This document shows, piece after piece, positions 55,219-63,544 of a stretch of 64,000 nucleotides of DNA. Made by a program: the position numbers and the translations under genes. Under the pieces are notes generated by a model, which saw only the letters and a program-made list of their open reading frames with translations, had not been told where the DNA came from and did not search any database. The stretch spans positions 21,525-85,524 of the forward strand of contig DATENM010000034.1 of NCBI GenBank assembly GCA_035275065.1, read 5' to 3'. Each line of letters starts with the position of its first letter. The stretch's first letter is position 1. Origin of the DNA: Blastocatellia bacterium. Its GTDB lineage: Bacteria; Acidobacteriota; Blastocatellia; UBA7656.

Positions 55219-56619
55219 ATGATTAAGTTTGGGACATCCGGTTGGCGAGCAATCATCGCCGATGAGTTTACGTTTGCGGCAGTGCGCCGTGTGACTCAAG
55301 CCATTGCCAACCATTTGCAGTCGGAGGCTGCCGGTTCAAAAGTCATCGTCGGATACGACACGCGCTTTATGGCGGAAGCGTTTGCGGCAGAGGCAGCAAA
55401 CATTCTGGCAGCGAAGGGCTTTCAACCGCTGCTATGTGACCGCCCGACGCCGACGCCGGCCATTGCCTACGCGATACGTGCGCAGCGCGCCAGTGGCGGG
55501 ATCAACTTCACTGCCAGCCATAACCCGCCGCAATATTGCGGCATGAAGTTTTCAACCGCCGACGGCGCGCCGGCGCTGCCCGAAGTGACCGGCGCCATCG
55601 AGCGTGAGATTCGGCGGCTCGGCGAAGGCGAAAGTGGTGCGGGTTCAAGGTCAGACGCGGTTGAAAGCCTGTCACTGGTTGACGATTACCTCGGCGACCT
55701 GGGGACGAAGATAGATTTTGGGGCGATTGCCAGCGCTGGCCTGCGCGTCGTCTACGATCCGCTGTGGGGCACCGGGCGCGGCTACTTGAACAAAGCGCTC
55801 GCCGACATCGGCTGCGAAGTGGTGATGCTGCACGACTGGCGCGATGTTTATTTCGGCGGCCACAGTCCAGAGCCTGACGAAGAGTACCTGCACGAGATGC
55901 GCGACCGCGTTGTCAGCGGCGGTTATCATCTCGGCGTTTCGACGGATGGTGACGCCGACCGCTTCGGCATATTGGATCGAGACGGGACGTTTATTTCGCC
56001 GAATCAGGTGATCGCCCTGCTGGTGGATTACCTGGCTGAATCGCGCGGCTGGACAGACGCCGTCGCCCGTTCGGTGGCGACAACGCACCTTGTAGATCGC
56101 GTCGCCGAGAAACGTGGGATTAAGGTTTACGAAACGCCGGTCGGCTTCAAGTTTATCGGGCAGTTGATCACCGAAGACAAGATCGGCATCGGCGGCGAAG
56201 AGAGCGCGGGGCTTTCTATCCGCGGACACTTCCCTGAAAAGGACGGCATACTGGCTTGCCTGCTGGTTGCCGAAATGGTCGCTCGACGCGGCGTCAGCGT
56301 TGGCGAGATGGTGGCCGGGATTTACAAAGACGTTGGCAAGCTGGTAAACGGGCGCGTCGGGGTTCGCTTGACGGCAGAGTTACAAAAGGCGCTGCCTGAA
56401 AAGCTTGCAAGCGGGCCGGCGGAATTCGGCGGTCGCCGGGTCGAGACAGTCAGCCGTGTGGACGGAGCGAAGTTTATTCTTGAAGATGGGTCATGGTTGT
56501 TGATGCGCCCGTCGGGAACCGAACCGCTGGTTCGGGTTTATGCAGAGGCGTCGAACGAGCAAAAATTGGAGGTGCTACTTGAGTCAGGCCGCAAATACAT
56601 TCTTAGTCAATCGCATTAA
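55219..56619 (+). CDS. Phosphoglucomutase/phosphomannomutase
   Basis: A 466-residue alpha-D-phosphohexomutase. FGTSGWRAIIADEFTF opens domain 1, GINFTASHNPPQYCGMKF holds the phosphoserine residue (SHNP), STDGDADRFG binds the metal, GGEESAGLSIRGHFPEKDG is the sugar-binding loop, and RPSGTEPLVRVYAEA is the phosphate-binding loop of domain 4. It interconverts hexose 6- and 1-phosphates, feeding cell-wall and exopolysaccharide sugars. The GCAGGTAAA sequence upstream is a modest ribosome-binding site. The ftsB-like gene begins 43 bp downstream. Confidence 0.94.
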   Translation: MIKFGTSGWRAIIADEFTFAAVRRVTQAIANHLQSEAAGSKVIVGYDTRFMAEAFAAEAANILAAKGFQPLLCDRPTPTPAIAYAIRAQRASGGINFTASHNPPQYCGMKFSTADGAPALPEVTGAIEREIRRLGEGESGAGSRSDAVESLSLVDDYLGDLGTKIDFGAIASAGLRVVYDPLWGTGRGYLNKALADIGCEVVMLHDWRDVYFGGHSPEPDEEYLHEMRDRVVSGGYHLGVSTDGDADRFGILDRDGTFISPNQVIALLVDYLAESRGWTDAVARSVATTHLVDRVAEKRGIKVYETPVGFKFIGQLITEDKIGIGGEESAGLSIRGHFPEKDGILACLLVAEMVARRGVSVGEMVAGIYKDVGKLVNGRVGVRLTAELQKALPEKLASGPAEFGGRRVETVSRVDGAKFILEDGSWLLMRPSGTEPLVRVYAEASNEQKLEVLLESGRKYILSQSH

Positions 56620-56662
56620 CGCGACGACGAAGTCCCATCCGGCAGCGAAAAGAGGCATTCGT

Positions 56663-57034
56663 ATGCATCGCGCTTTCGACAGTGTCGTCCTGGCCGTGAT
56701 CCTCGCGGCTTGCGGCATCTGTGGGTCGTACTACCTGAGAACGCGGACCGAATTCAGCGCCGCTTTAAGCAAGAAGGAGGTCGCCACAGAGCGGCTCGCC
56801 CGTGTGACGAGCGATGTCGAGCGATTAGAGCGTGATGTGCAGCGATTGCGCACGGATGCCAAAGCCTTCGAGGAGCTAGCGCGACACAAGTTCGGTTTTG
56901 TCCGCGAGGGCGATGTAGTCATCAAGCTGGCGCAGAGCGGCAATGACGATACAGGATCATCTCCGGTGCAGGAGGTTCGGCTGGCAAACTTGACACCGCA
57001 AGCGGCGACCGGCTATACTGGCCTTTCTCATTAG
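56663..57034 (+). CDS. FtsB/DivIC-type septum formation initiator
   Basis: A 123-residue protein with one N-terminal membrane helix (VLAVILAACGICGSYYL), a short coiled coil (VERLERDVQRLRTDAKAFEE) and the motif LARHKFGFVREGDVV, which is typical of the septum formation initiator family. FtsB and DivIC form the FtsB-FtsL-FtsQ complex at the division site. The ATG at 56663 follows AGAGG; a longer frame begins in the phosphohexomutase gene. A strong promoter for the tRNA lies in its 3' end, and its last codons overlap that control region. Confidence 0.84.
   Translation: MHRAFDSVVLAVILAACGICGSYYLRTRTEFSAALSKKEVATERLARVTSDVERLERDVQRLRTDAKAFEELARHKFGFVREGDVVIKLAQSGNDDTGSSPVQEVRLANLTPQAATGYTGLSH
56990..57019 (+). 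promoter_or_regulatory. Strong promoter of tRNA-fMet, inside the ftsB-like coding region
   Basis: A perfect TTGACA (56990-56995) and TATACT (57014-57019) are 18 bp apart, within the last 15 codons of the ftsB-like gene. Transcription would start near 57026, about 25 bases before the tRNA. Confidence 0.8.
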
Positions 57035-57049
57035 AGTGATTAGATTTAT

Positions 57050-57128
<79 letters not shown>

Positions 57129-57131
57129 ATC

Positions 57132-57158
57132 GGGCGGCGCAAGCCGCCCATTTTCTTT
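57132..57158 (+). terminator. Rho-independent terminator after tRNA-fMet
   Basis: GGGCGGC (57132-57138), tetraloop GCAA, GCCGCCC (57143-57149), then ATTTTCTTT. It ends the tRNA transcript six bases after the CCA. Confidence 0.9.
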
Positions 57159-57215
57159 GGGTTACAGCCGCTTCGTTTATCCCACCTGATACTCACCGTT
57201 GTAAATTCCAGCCTC

Positions 57216-57235
57216 TAGGTAACGGCTTAGGTAAC
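57216..57235. repeat. Direct repeat TAGGTAAC x2, possible integrase arm sites
   Basis: TAGGTAAC occurs at 57216-57223 and 57228-57235, 12 bp apart, between the tRNA terminator and the integrase stop. Short direct repeats at this place often serve as arm-type sites for a tyrosine recombinase. Confidence 0.4.
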
Positions 57236-57240
57236 AAAAC

Positions 57241-58419
57241 TCAGTTGACCGCCTCGCTGTGCAGGATGCCACTGTCGCCGATAATCACCCGCACAAGGAT
57301 GCTGGTCGTCTCTTCGTCCACGATCCTTTCGGTATGGTCGTAAACGTCTTCGGTTGTCGAACGCCGCGCGTGGCCTAACGCCCGTTGCGCCACTTCAATG
57401 TCGCCGGTCTGCTCGTGCAGCACCGTCGCCGCCGTGTGACGCAGGATGTGCAGGCCATACTTGCGATCTTCGCGCTTGATCTTCAATTCATCCATCACCG
57501 GGTACAAGACCCGCTTGCGAAAGTTGCCCGGCTCCAACGGCCCGCCTACCGCATTGGGAAAGATGAAGTCCTCATCTTTGGAGAATGCGGACTGCGCCCG
57601 ATGAATCATTAGCGCCTCGATTAACGACACCGGCAAGATGAAGCTCCGCTTGCTTCCCTTCGTCTTTAGTGTCGCCTTCAACTTGCCGCGCCAAACGCCA
57701 TGCGTCAGCGACAGCCTCCGATTCTCAAAGTCCACATTCAGCCAGCGCAGCGCCAGCCCTTCCCCGGCGCGGATCGTCAGGATTGACAACAAGGCGATGA
57801 ACAGGCGATGCGCTGGCGGCAGCTTGGCGAGTATCTGCCGCACCACTTCCGGCCTGAGCACCGGCTTTTCGACTTTCTCACACTCCGGCTTGTGCAGCTT
57901 CTTGCGCAGCGGCTTGTTTTCAATGATCTCGTAATCCACCGCCACGTCAAACATCGTGTTTAACAGCCCGTAGACGTTGGATACGGTTTTAGGTTTTGCC
58001 TTGCCAGAAAGCGAGTCGAAGAAATCGGTCAATCCTCCTGGCGTGATTTGCGATAGCGGAGCGTCGCCAAACACCGGCAGCAAGTGTGCCTTGATGATGC
58101 TGTCGTAGCTGGCGACGGTTGAAGGTTCCATATTGCGTTTGCTCACATAAGACGCCCAGCGCGTCTTGATGAATTGAGCGAAGGTGATTGCCGAATCCGA
58201 GACGGCGAACCTCGGATTGTTGTTCCTGGCGTTGATCTGCTCCATAAACGGCTCGGCTGCGCGCTTCGCCGCCTTCTTGTCGTTGCGGTCGGTGAATTGT
58301 TTAAACGTTTCGACCTCACGCCTTTGAATCATCTTTCCCGCTTCTCTGACGCGATAAATCAGCGTCCATTGTCCCTGATGCCATTGCAGGCATCCTCTCT
58401 GGTAGCTGCTGCGAGCCAT
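57241..58419 (-). CDS. Tyrosine-type site-specific integrase
   Basis: A 392-residue phage-type integrase with an N-terminal arm-binding region, a SAM-like core-binding domain (about 95-180, FAQFIKTRWASYV) and a catalytic domain. The catalytic residues appear in order: Arg in LTIRAGEGLAL, Lys in KGSKRSFIL, His-x-x-Arg in LHILRHTAA, His in LGHARRS and the nucleophilic Tyr in DVYDH. It should integrate and excise the element at the neighbouring tRNA-fMet gene. ATG 58419 follows TAGGAGGAATGTG; the frame is open for 51 more codons, but the start is clear. The excisionase-like gene lies just upstream on the same strand. Confidence 0.96.
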   Translation of the reverse strand: MARSSYQRGCLQWHQGQWTLIYRVREAGKMIQRREVETFKQFTDRNDKKAAKRAAEPFMEQINARNNNPRFAVSDSAITFAQFIKTRWASYVSKRNMEPSTVASYDSIIKAHLLPVFGDAPLSQITPGGLTDFFDSLSGKAKPKTVSNVYGLLNTMFDVAVDYEIIENKPLRKKLHKPECEKVEKPVLRPEVVRQILAKLPPAHRLFIALLSILTIRAGEGLALRWLNVDFENRRLSLTHGVWRGKLKATLKTKGSKRSFILPVSLIEALMIHRAQSAFSKDEDFIFPNAVGGPLEPGNFRKRVLYPVMDELKIKREDRKYGLHILRHTAATVLHEQTGDIEVAQRALGHARRSTTEDVYDHTERIVDEETTSILVRVIIGDSGILHSEAVN

Positions 58420-58471
58420 CACATTCCTCCTATGATGGCCCGTATTCTGTTTTTCGGCTGTACTATACATC

Positions 58472-58717
58472 TTACGATTCTTGAGTGTCGAAAGGTTCAA
58501 GATCGACGCCGAGATATTCAAGCCAATTTCTGAATGCCCGCGATTGCGTGTCATAGCGATAAGGGCGCACATTGGGCAGGCGCGGCGGGCCTTTGCCGCG
58601 CTTGTTGAGTTTGTAAATCCAGTGGGCGCTAAAACCGAACTCGCTGGCCAACTGCTCGACAGTGCAGAAGCGCGGCAGCTCTAGCTGTGCGTTATTGGAT
58701 TGTGTTAATGCTTCCAT
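58472..58717 (-). CDS. AlpA/excisionase-like HTH DNA-binding protein
   Basis: An 81-residue protein with a winged-helix/MerR-like HTH: CTVEQLASEFGFSAHWIYKL is the helix-turn-helix, followed by RLPNVRPYRYD. AlpA and Xis proteins of this class bend DNA at att sites and direct the integrase toward excision or repress element genes. It ends 53 bp before the integrase start on the same strand, so the two probably form one operon. AGGGAATAAGA precedes the ATG. Confidence 0.8.
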   Translation of the reverse strand: MEALTQSNNAQLELPRFCTVEQLASEFGFSAHWIYKLNKRGKGPPRLPNVRPYRYDTQSRAFRNWLEYLGVDLEPFDTQES

Positions 58718-58830
58718 ATTCTTATTCCCTGCTCTTTCACGCTACAATCCTCTGAAACACCCCACAGCGCGGGCAGCAGCCGTGCCCCTGCCTATTCGTC
58801 TCCACTAGCCCCTCTGCTAAGGGCGCTTAA

Positions 58831-58964
58831 GTAGCCGTGGTAGCCGTTATTTCCTATTAAGACTAAGTAGCATATACATGCACTTTCTTTTTCTGTTTTT
58901 TGAGAGAAGAAAAAAAGCAGTGCGATAATATGGCTTAGATGGAAAAGTCGGCTACCATAGCTAC
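58831..58964. repeat. Inverted repeat flanking an AT-rich spacer in the element
   Basis: GTAGCCGTGGTAGCCG (58831-58846) and CGGCTACCATAGCTAC (58949-58964) are complementary at 14 of 16 positions, separated by 102 bases of AT-rich DNA that contains a CTGTTTTTT...AAAAAAAGCAG hairpin. It lies between the replication protein and excisionase genes, where small integrative elements often hold an origin or control region. Confidence 0.55.
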
Positions 58965-58999
58965 TCCCGCCCCTGCTGTGATGGCGGTCGGAACCTCGG

Positions 59000-61396
59000 C
59001 TAACGTGGTGCGTTATCATTGAGTTCTGCTCCATAGTAGTATTTTTGGCCGTTGATTGCCCGCCGCTCTAATCCCAGAGCTTGCCACCGTTCCGCCGCCC
59101 GGTGGCTTGAAAGTGGTTTGTGGCCATTGTCAATCGCCCACTGTTTGAAACTCTTGTATAGATCGCCGCTGCGCTCTCTCATAGTCGGTGCCAATGGTTG
59201 CGGGTCGCGGTTCATGCATTCATCTATGAACAGAGCGCACAGGTCAGACGAAAGCTGAAAGTCCTGACTTGCCTCGACAACAGAGAGCGGCTTGATGAAG
59301 AAACCTCGTTGCGTGAGCCGTACCCATCCGTCAAGGCACCAATTCAGAATCCCCGGCCCCTCAAGCTGGATTCGCGGCTTTAAGGTCACATCCTTATCGG
59401 CATCATCAATCGGCGGGACATTGATGATATGCACACGCCGGAAAATACCATTATTCGGGTCAGCCACTCGTGGCTTTTCATTCATTGCCCAAAGCAGCTT
59501 GACCGTCGGATTGAAATCAAACGGATGCTCAAACTTGCGCTCGACGGTGATTGTCTCGCCGCTGATGATCGCGTTCAACATGTCCGTCTGGGCGATGAAG
59601 TCTGAGGGCTGCTCCGTGCAGGTTGCCAGAGTTTTACCCGGTAGGTTGGTTAAGGCAAATCGGCTGCGCGCCACGTCAGAAAGGCCAAGCCTTGTAACCC
59701 GGTCAGAGAGCGCGGCCCGAATGCCTTCGATGAAGGTTGATTTGCCGCCGCCCATCTTGCCGACCAGCCAGATGGCCACTTCAAACCTCATTTCTGGGGT
59801 GAGCGCGAGGCCGGCGAACTCTTGGAGAAATTCAACGACATCAGTTCCACACTGCGCATAGAGCCATTCAAGATAACGCTCCCAGGCTGGTGCTTTTGCG
59901 TTAGGATCATAGTCATAGCTGACGCCTGTTGTAATGTAGAGCTTGGGATCATGCAGCCCCAGCGAGCGCGTCGGAATATGGAGTGTGCCGTTGCGACAGA
60001 CCAGATAATCAGAGCTTGCGTCAAAGTCGGTATCGCGCCGCGCCACGGTGTACTGAGCGAGCGCGTAGACAGATGATAAAAGGGCATTTGTCGGCCTGAT
60101 CTTCTCGGCCTTTGCCGCTTCAAGTATTTCCTTGATTTCCCTTTTGGCGATGGGCTGAGGGTGAATTTGCCATAACCCATTCTCGTATCTGTAAAAACTG
60201 CTGCGGGCGAACACAGTCAGCGGTTGCGTGGCGATCCACCGTTCCGCAAGTTCATCATCGGTCGGCTTCGGCTTGTCCTCATTTGTCGCGGTTGCCGTTC
60301 TCTTGCTAGTCGCCTTCCCCTTCCCTGTCGGAGTTCCATAACCGAGTTGTGCGAGCGTCTTCGCTGCCTCTGTGAAATCGCCGTTGTGCCCAAGTATTGC
60401 GTAAACCTGAAATGGTGAATAAGGTTTATTAGTTTCAAACGGTGCCGCCGATGTCGAAAAGCACCAGAAGACATTCGGCGCAACGGCGTGCAAGGTCGCT
60501 TGATGCCCTTTGCTTTTTCCCGGTTTGCGCAGGTAGACCACGCGGCCTACCCGTTGCTCGACTGTCCAGCCGTGACTGAGTAAATCTTGTTCGATGTTGC
60601 CACGCTGGTCGTAGTCATCCCCAGGCCGCAGTTTGCCAGTAGTCTGTGCCGCTGCTTTCGCTTTGCTTTTCGGTTCACATTCATCAAAGGCCCGCGCAAA
60701 GTTAAGCAATAGCGCCCGCTCTTCGGCGGTGATGGTCGGAATAGTATCTAGACTCCCTTTGATGAATCTATAGGGCTTGCCTGTAGAGTGAACTGACAAC
60801 GGCGAGCCAGGAGCAACGATATAACCGCCCTCGCCCCGCGTCTCGAATAGGGTGTCGAGTCTTTCAATGTACCACTTACCTTCTCTTTCCTTTGCGCCTT
60901 TAGTGCCTGCCGCAACTTCAACGATCCGCGGACGCCGTGCCAGTGGCTGATTGCCTTCGACGGCATTGCAGAACCAAGGCACATGATGTCCGCCCGATGG
61001 GGTCTCAATAATTGCGAGTCGTTGGTAGAGTCCCGGTGCATGGGTCTTAACCAGTTCGATGTAGGGAATCCAGAGTAGCACCTCGTCATTGTCGAGTGCT
61101 TCAAAGAACCAGCTTATCTTGCCACCGACAATGCCGATGCCAAGCCGTTTGCTTGCCCATTCAACTAACTCGGCGTCTGTCGGCTGGCGCGTCTGGAATG
61201 GTTTCCAGACAGCCTTCATCCGTCCTTCTTCAGCATTCCATTTCTTCGGCAATACCTGCCATGCGGGTGACTTCGTGCCGTCCGTCGCAATAGGAATGAC
61301 AGACAGCCCGGCAGCGGTGTAGCTACGCCACGTTTGTAGGTCGTTACTATTGGCGCGATTCCTGGTACGCGGAATGTCGTTTTGTGGCATCCCCAT
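59000..61396 (-). CDS. Prim-pol/D5-like primase-helicase (P4-type replication protein)
   Basis: A 798-residue replication protein. The N-terminal domain (about 20-240) matches bifunctional primase-polymerases: WRSYTAAGLSVIPIATDGTKSP at its start, GIGIVGGKISWFFEALDND (metal-binding acidic pair) and SGGHHVPWF. A D5-N-like region follows (about 390-500). The SF3-type helicase has Walker A GKMGGGKSTFIEG near residue 548 and LLWAMNEKPRV after it. Together they should initiate and drive element replication, as P4 alpha does. The ATG at 61396 overlaps a small upstream ORF. A possible origin-like inverted repeat lies downstream. Confidence 0.93.
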   Translation of the reverse strand: MGMPQNDIPRTRNRANSNDLQTWRSYTAAGLSVIPIATDGTKSPAWQVLPKKWNAEEGRMKAVWKPFQTRQPTDAELVEWASKRLGIGIVGGKISWFFEALDNDEVLLWIPYIELVKTHAPGLYQRLAIIETPSGGHHVPWFCNAVEGNQPLARRPRIVEVAAGTKGAKEREGKWYIERLDTLFETRGEGGYIVAPGSPLSVHSTGKPYRFIKGSLDTIPTITAEERALLLNFARAFDECEPKSKAKAAAQTTGKLRPGDDYDQRGNIEQDLLSHGWTVEQRVGRVVYLRKPGKSKGHQATLHAVAPNVFWCFSTSAAPFETNKPYSPFQVYAILGHNGDFTEAAKTLAQLGYGTPTGKGKATSKRTATATNEDKPKPTDDELAERWIATQPLTVFARSSFYRYENGLWQIHPQPIAKREIKEILEAAKAEKIRPTNALLSSVYALAQYTVARRDTDFDASSDYLVCRNGTLHIPTRSLGLHDPKLYITTGVSYDYDPNAKAPAWERYLEWLYAQCGTDVVEFLQEFAGLALTPEMRFEVAIWLVGKMGGGKSTFIEGIRAALSDRVTRLGLSDVARSRFALTNLPGKTLATCTEQPSDFIAQTDMLNAIISGETITVERKFEHPFDFNPTVKLLWAMNEKPRVADPNNGIFRRVHIINVPPIDDADKDVTLKPRIQLEGPGILNWCLDGWVRLTQRGFFIKPLSVVEASQDFQLSSDLCALFIDECMNRDPQPLAPTMRERSGDLYKSFKQWAIDNGHKPLSSHRAAERWQALGLERRAINGQKYYYGAELNDNAPR

Positions 61397-61559
61397 ATTG
61401 CATTCTCGCCAAAGTTAGCGTCAGCCAGTATTGCCGCCAATCTGATGCGACAAGTTCATAAAACACTTCGAGCCGCCCACCTCGACTGGCCCAACAGTCG
61501 AAGCAAGCGGCTCGTTGCAATCCCACGCGACGGGCAGCAGCGCGGGTTCTGAAAATCAT
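61347..61559 (-). CDS. Small basic Cys-pair protein, translationally linked to the primase gene
   Basis: A 70-residue Arg/Ala-rich protein (MIFRTRAAARRVGLQRAACF) with a single CFDC pair. AGGTGA sits 4-5 bases before the ATG, and its end overlaps the primase start by 50 bp, which favours coupled translation. No family is recognised. The call rests on the ribosome-binding site and gene order only. Confidence 0.45.
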   Translation of the reverse strand: MIFRTRAAARRVGLQRAACFDCWASRGGRLEVFYELVASDWRQYWLTLTLARMQYGDATKRHSAYQESRQ

Positions 61560-61563
61560 CGCT

Positions 61564-61755
61564 TCACCTGCGAACCATTCGCAGTGGGTCGGAAGCGGCC
61601 CAGTTGTCAAAAGCCCGTACAAAGCAGAAAAGCCCTTCGCACGGCAGTGTCACATAAGTTTGAGGATTCACCAAAAAGTGGGCAGTAAGCAAAGGTAAGA
61701 ATGCTTGCATGGACATCTGACTAAGCAGGGTTTGATTGTTTGCGCGGACATCCAA
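61564..61755 (-). CDS. Possible small ORF upstream of the Cys-pair ORF
   Basis: A 63-codon frame that ends TGA 4 bases before the next ATG (61559). It starts at TTG 61755 or at a later ATG (61716 or 61710), and no ribosome-binding site is visible. The stop/start spacing is the only support; there is no domain. It may be chance. Confidence 0.25.
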   Translation of the reverse strand: MDVRANNQTLLSQMSMQAFLPLLTAHFLVNPQTYVTLPCEGLFCFVRAFDNWAASDPLRMVRR

Positions 61756-61774
61756 GTAAGCAAATTCTTTTTGT

Positions 61775-62815
61775 TTACTCGGATTGTTTTAAGAGGGGTG
61801 TGCCTTTTTTGTAATAGGCTTTCAGAGTGCTTGGCGAGGGTTTAGCTTGTTCACACTTCACATATAAATCCATGATGCTCAACTGCTCATTATTGAAATT
61901 AGTGTGAAGCTCTAAGGCGGCATGGTAGCAAGCAAGAGCTAAAGGTTCACGGTTGACTTGCTTTCTGTTGGGGTCTACAGCACGAGCTAATAGGTCTTCT
62001 GTAAATTTAGGGAATTTGGCAACAAACAGTTTTATTTCGTCACGTCTCCACATCTCTGATACCCATTCTCGCCTTCGATCCACGCCACCCTGCCCTTTCC
62101 AGTACACAGAGGACTTAATAAATTTCCAGGTAGGCAAAAGCTCATCCACTAAGATTGCAAACCTTTTAAGCATTTCAGTATCAGCCCACATCTTTTGAAT
62201 TGCTTGATTGCGCCAATCGCCGCCGCGTTGAGGCACTGGCGGCTGTAGGCTGAATAGCGCCAGCCCACCGGCAATTTTTATTACTTGAGGTGTAATCTTT
62301 TTAGCATCCAGATCGTCGTTTTCAATGACATTACAAATAAGCCGGCCAAACCTTTTATCGTGTGTGTTCCATAGTTGCTCGACATACAAATTAGAATCAC
62401 GCATAAAAAGACGCCCGCGCCATATATTTGTTAGTGTTAAGGAAGGAATGCCACCTGATAGATTGTCTGGCAGTTGACTAATAATATGAGCCATAGCGCG
62501 CAGGTCATCTTTCACGTTGGCGGGCCGGTCTTCCCCACTAGGCCAGGAGCCGCCAGACGTGCCGAAAAACTCGATGCGAAAGTCTTTATATCTTGTATTA
62601 AACTCGACGCCAGCATAACTGAGTACGACAGGTGTTGCGTCCGCAGGAAATCCGAATTTAATCAACAGCGGCATCTGTGGATCATTGAAAAGGTGTTTTC
62701 CGCACTCATACCAATTTCCAACCCACCCGGCCCGATAAATAGAAATCTGTGCGCCTGTTTCCGTATGCATCCACTCAGTCATTAGGTCATTTTCATTCAG
62801 TGCCGTCTTGCTCAT
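61775..62815 (-). CDS. Unrecognised 346-residue element protein
   Basis: A soluble acidic-to-neutral protein with no signal peptide, membrane segment or familiar motif. Visible features are an N-terminal MTEWMHTETGAQISIYRAGW segment, many Trp (NWYECGKHLFND, WRGRLFMRD, WADTEMLKRF) and a Lys-rich C-terminus (KCEQAKPSPSTLKAYYKKG) that may hold a short HTH-like helix. A good AGAGGGG site precedes the ATG, and codon use is AT-richer than in resident genes. It lies between the replication module and the HTH/AT-hook regulator on the same strand, the usual place for a cargo or defence gene. No function is assigned. Confidence 0.75.
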   Translation of the reverse strand: MSKTALNENDLMTEWMHTETGAQISIYRAGWVGNWYECGKHLFNDPQMPLLIKFGFPADATPVVLSYAGVEFNTRYKDFRIEFFGTSGGSWPSGEDRPANVKDDLRAMAHIISQLPDNLSGGIPSLTLTNIWRGRLFMRDSNLYVEQLWNTHDKRFGRLICNVIENDDLDAKKITPQVIKIAGGLALFSLQPPVPQRGGDWRNQAIQKMWADTEMLKRFAILVDELLPTWKFIKSSVYWKGQGGVDRRREWVSEMWRRDEIKLFVAKFPKFTEDLLARAVDPNRKQVNREPLALACYHAALELHTNFNNEQLSIMDLYVKCEQAKPSPSTLKAYYKKGTPLLKQSE

Positions 62816-62937
62816 ACTTTGCCCCTCTTGTAGTGCTCCCTCTTGTTTGAATCAGCCCGACCAACCGCGCAAAAGGTTTATGGCTGTCCATCGGGCCGCA
62901 ACCCCCTGTGTAGGCCGGGCCGAACTTGCGCGCTCGC

Positions 62938-63180
62938 TTACCCCTTGCGTCTGCGCTTACTAGTGCCTTCGCCCTTTGCCTTAGCGGGTCTGCCGCGCTT
63001 TGGCAATTTCACCTTATCAAGAGCCGTGCGGGGAATGAGCCACACGGGGCCGCGTGGGTTGCTGTCGTCGCGCTCTGCACCAGGAAAGCGCCCCTGCTTT
63101 AACCAGAGCATCACGGTTGAATAAGGCACGGCCAATTCATCTGCGACTTGCTGGCTTGTAAGTGTCTCTTTTTTTTCCAT
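62938..63180 (-). CDS. Small HTH regulator with an AT-hook tail
   Basis: An 80-residue protein: SQQVADELAVPYSTVMLWLK is an excisionase/MerR-like helix-turn-helix, and the tail carries KRGRPAKAKGE, an AT-hook-type RGRP. It should bind AT-rich DNA near its own promoter region. The upstream side faces a perfect palindrome and promoter (63281-63310), a plausible operator. AGGATT lies before the ATG. It precedes the 346-residue protein gene by about 120 bp on the same strand. Confidence 0.75.
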   Translation of the reverse strand: MEKKETLTSQQVADELAVPYSTVMLWLKQGRFPGAERDDSNPRGPVWLIPRTALDKVKLPKRGRPAKAKGEGTSKRRRKG

Positions 63181-63544
63181 GACTGAATCCTATAGCACTC
63201 TCTGAATTTTCCGACAAACTCATCATAAACCCAAATCAGAAAGGAATCAACAAAAAGTTAGAGCGTGATGCAGATTTTACTTGATAAATCTTAGAGTATG
63301 CTCTAAGATTACATCATCAAAGGTTGATTGACAACTAAGCGCGAAGCGAAAGGGATACGGCGAGAGCCGCACCGAGAGGCACAGCAAGGTAGCGACGAGC
63401 GCAAGGCAGGCCAGAGTAAGACACTCACCCGCTGACAACACGCACACGAAGGAATGAGGCAAGAAAAGGTAAAGGCCCAAGATGCGTCAACATCCTGAGC
63501 CTTGAATATCCAGCCTGCGCTAACAGGCTTGAAAGGATTATCCA
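63181..63544 (+). other. 364-bp divergent control region of the element
   Basis: It holds a promoter/operator (63281-63310) and a 234-base purine-rich leader (63311-63544) before the small acidic ORF, with several GCGA/TCGC and AGGC/GCCT pairings. A reverse-strand frame here is not credible. The leader could fold into a structured RNA, but no family is recognised. Confidence 0.5.
63281..63310 (+). promoter_or_regulatory. Promoter with a palindromic operator in its spacer
   Basis: TTGATA (63281-63286) and TAAGAT (63304-63309) are 17 bp apart. A perfect inverted repeat AATCTTAGAG-TATG-CTCTAAGATT (63287-63310) fills the spacer and the -10 box, so a dimeric repressor bound there would block the promoter. 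A half-site TTAGAG recurs at about 63258-63263. Confidence 0.65.

Noticed and set aside
54998..55222. 74-codon plus-strand frame before the phosphohexomutase gene
   Set aside because: It lacks a ribosome-binding site and any motif, and it overlaps the ATG of the next gene; the region reads as untranslated leader.
58792..59034. 80-codon minus-strand frame downstream of the primase gene
   Set aside because: It overlaps the primase end, has low-complexity hydrophobic runs and covers the inverted-repeat region; no ribosome-binding site is evident.
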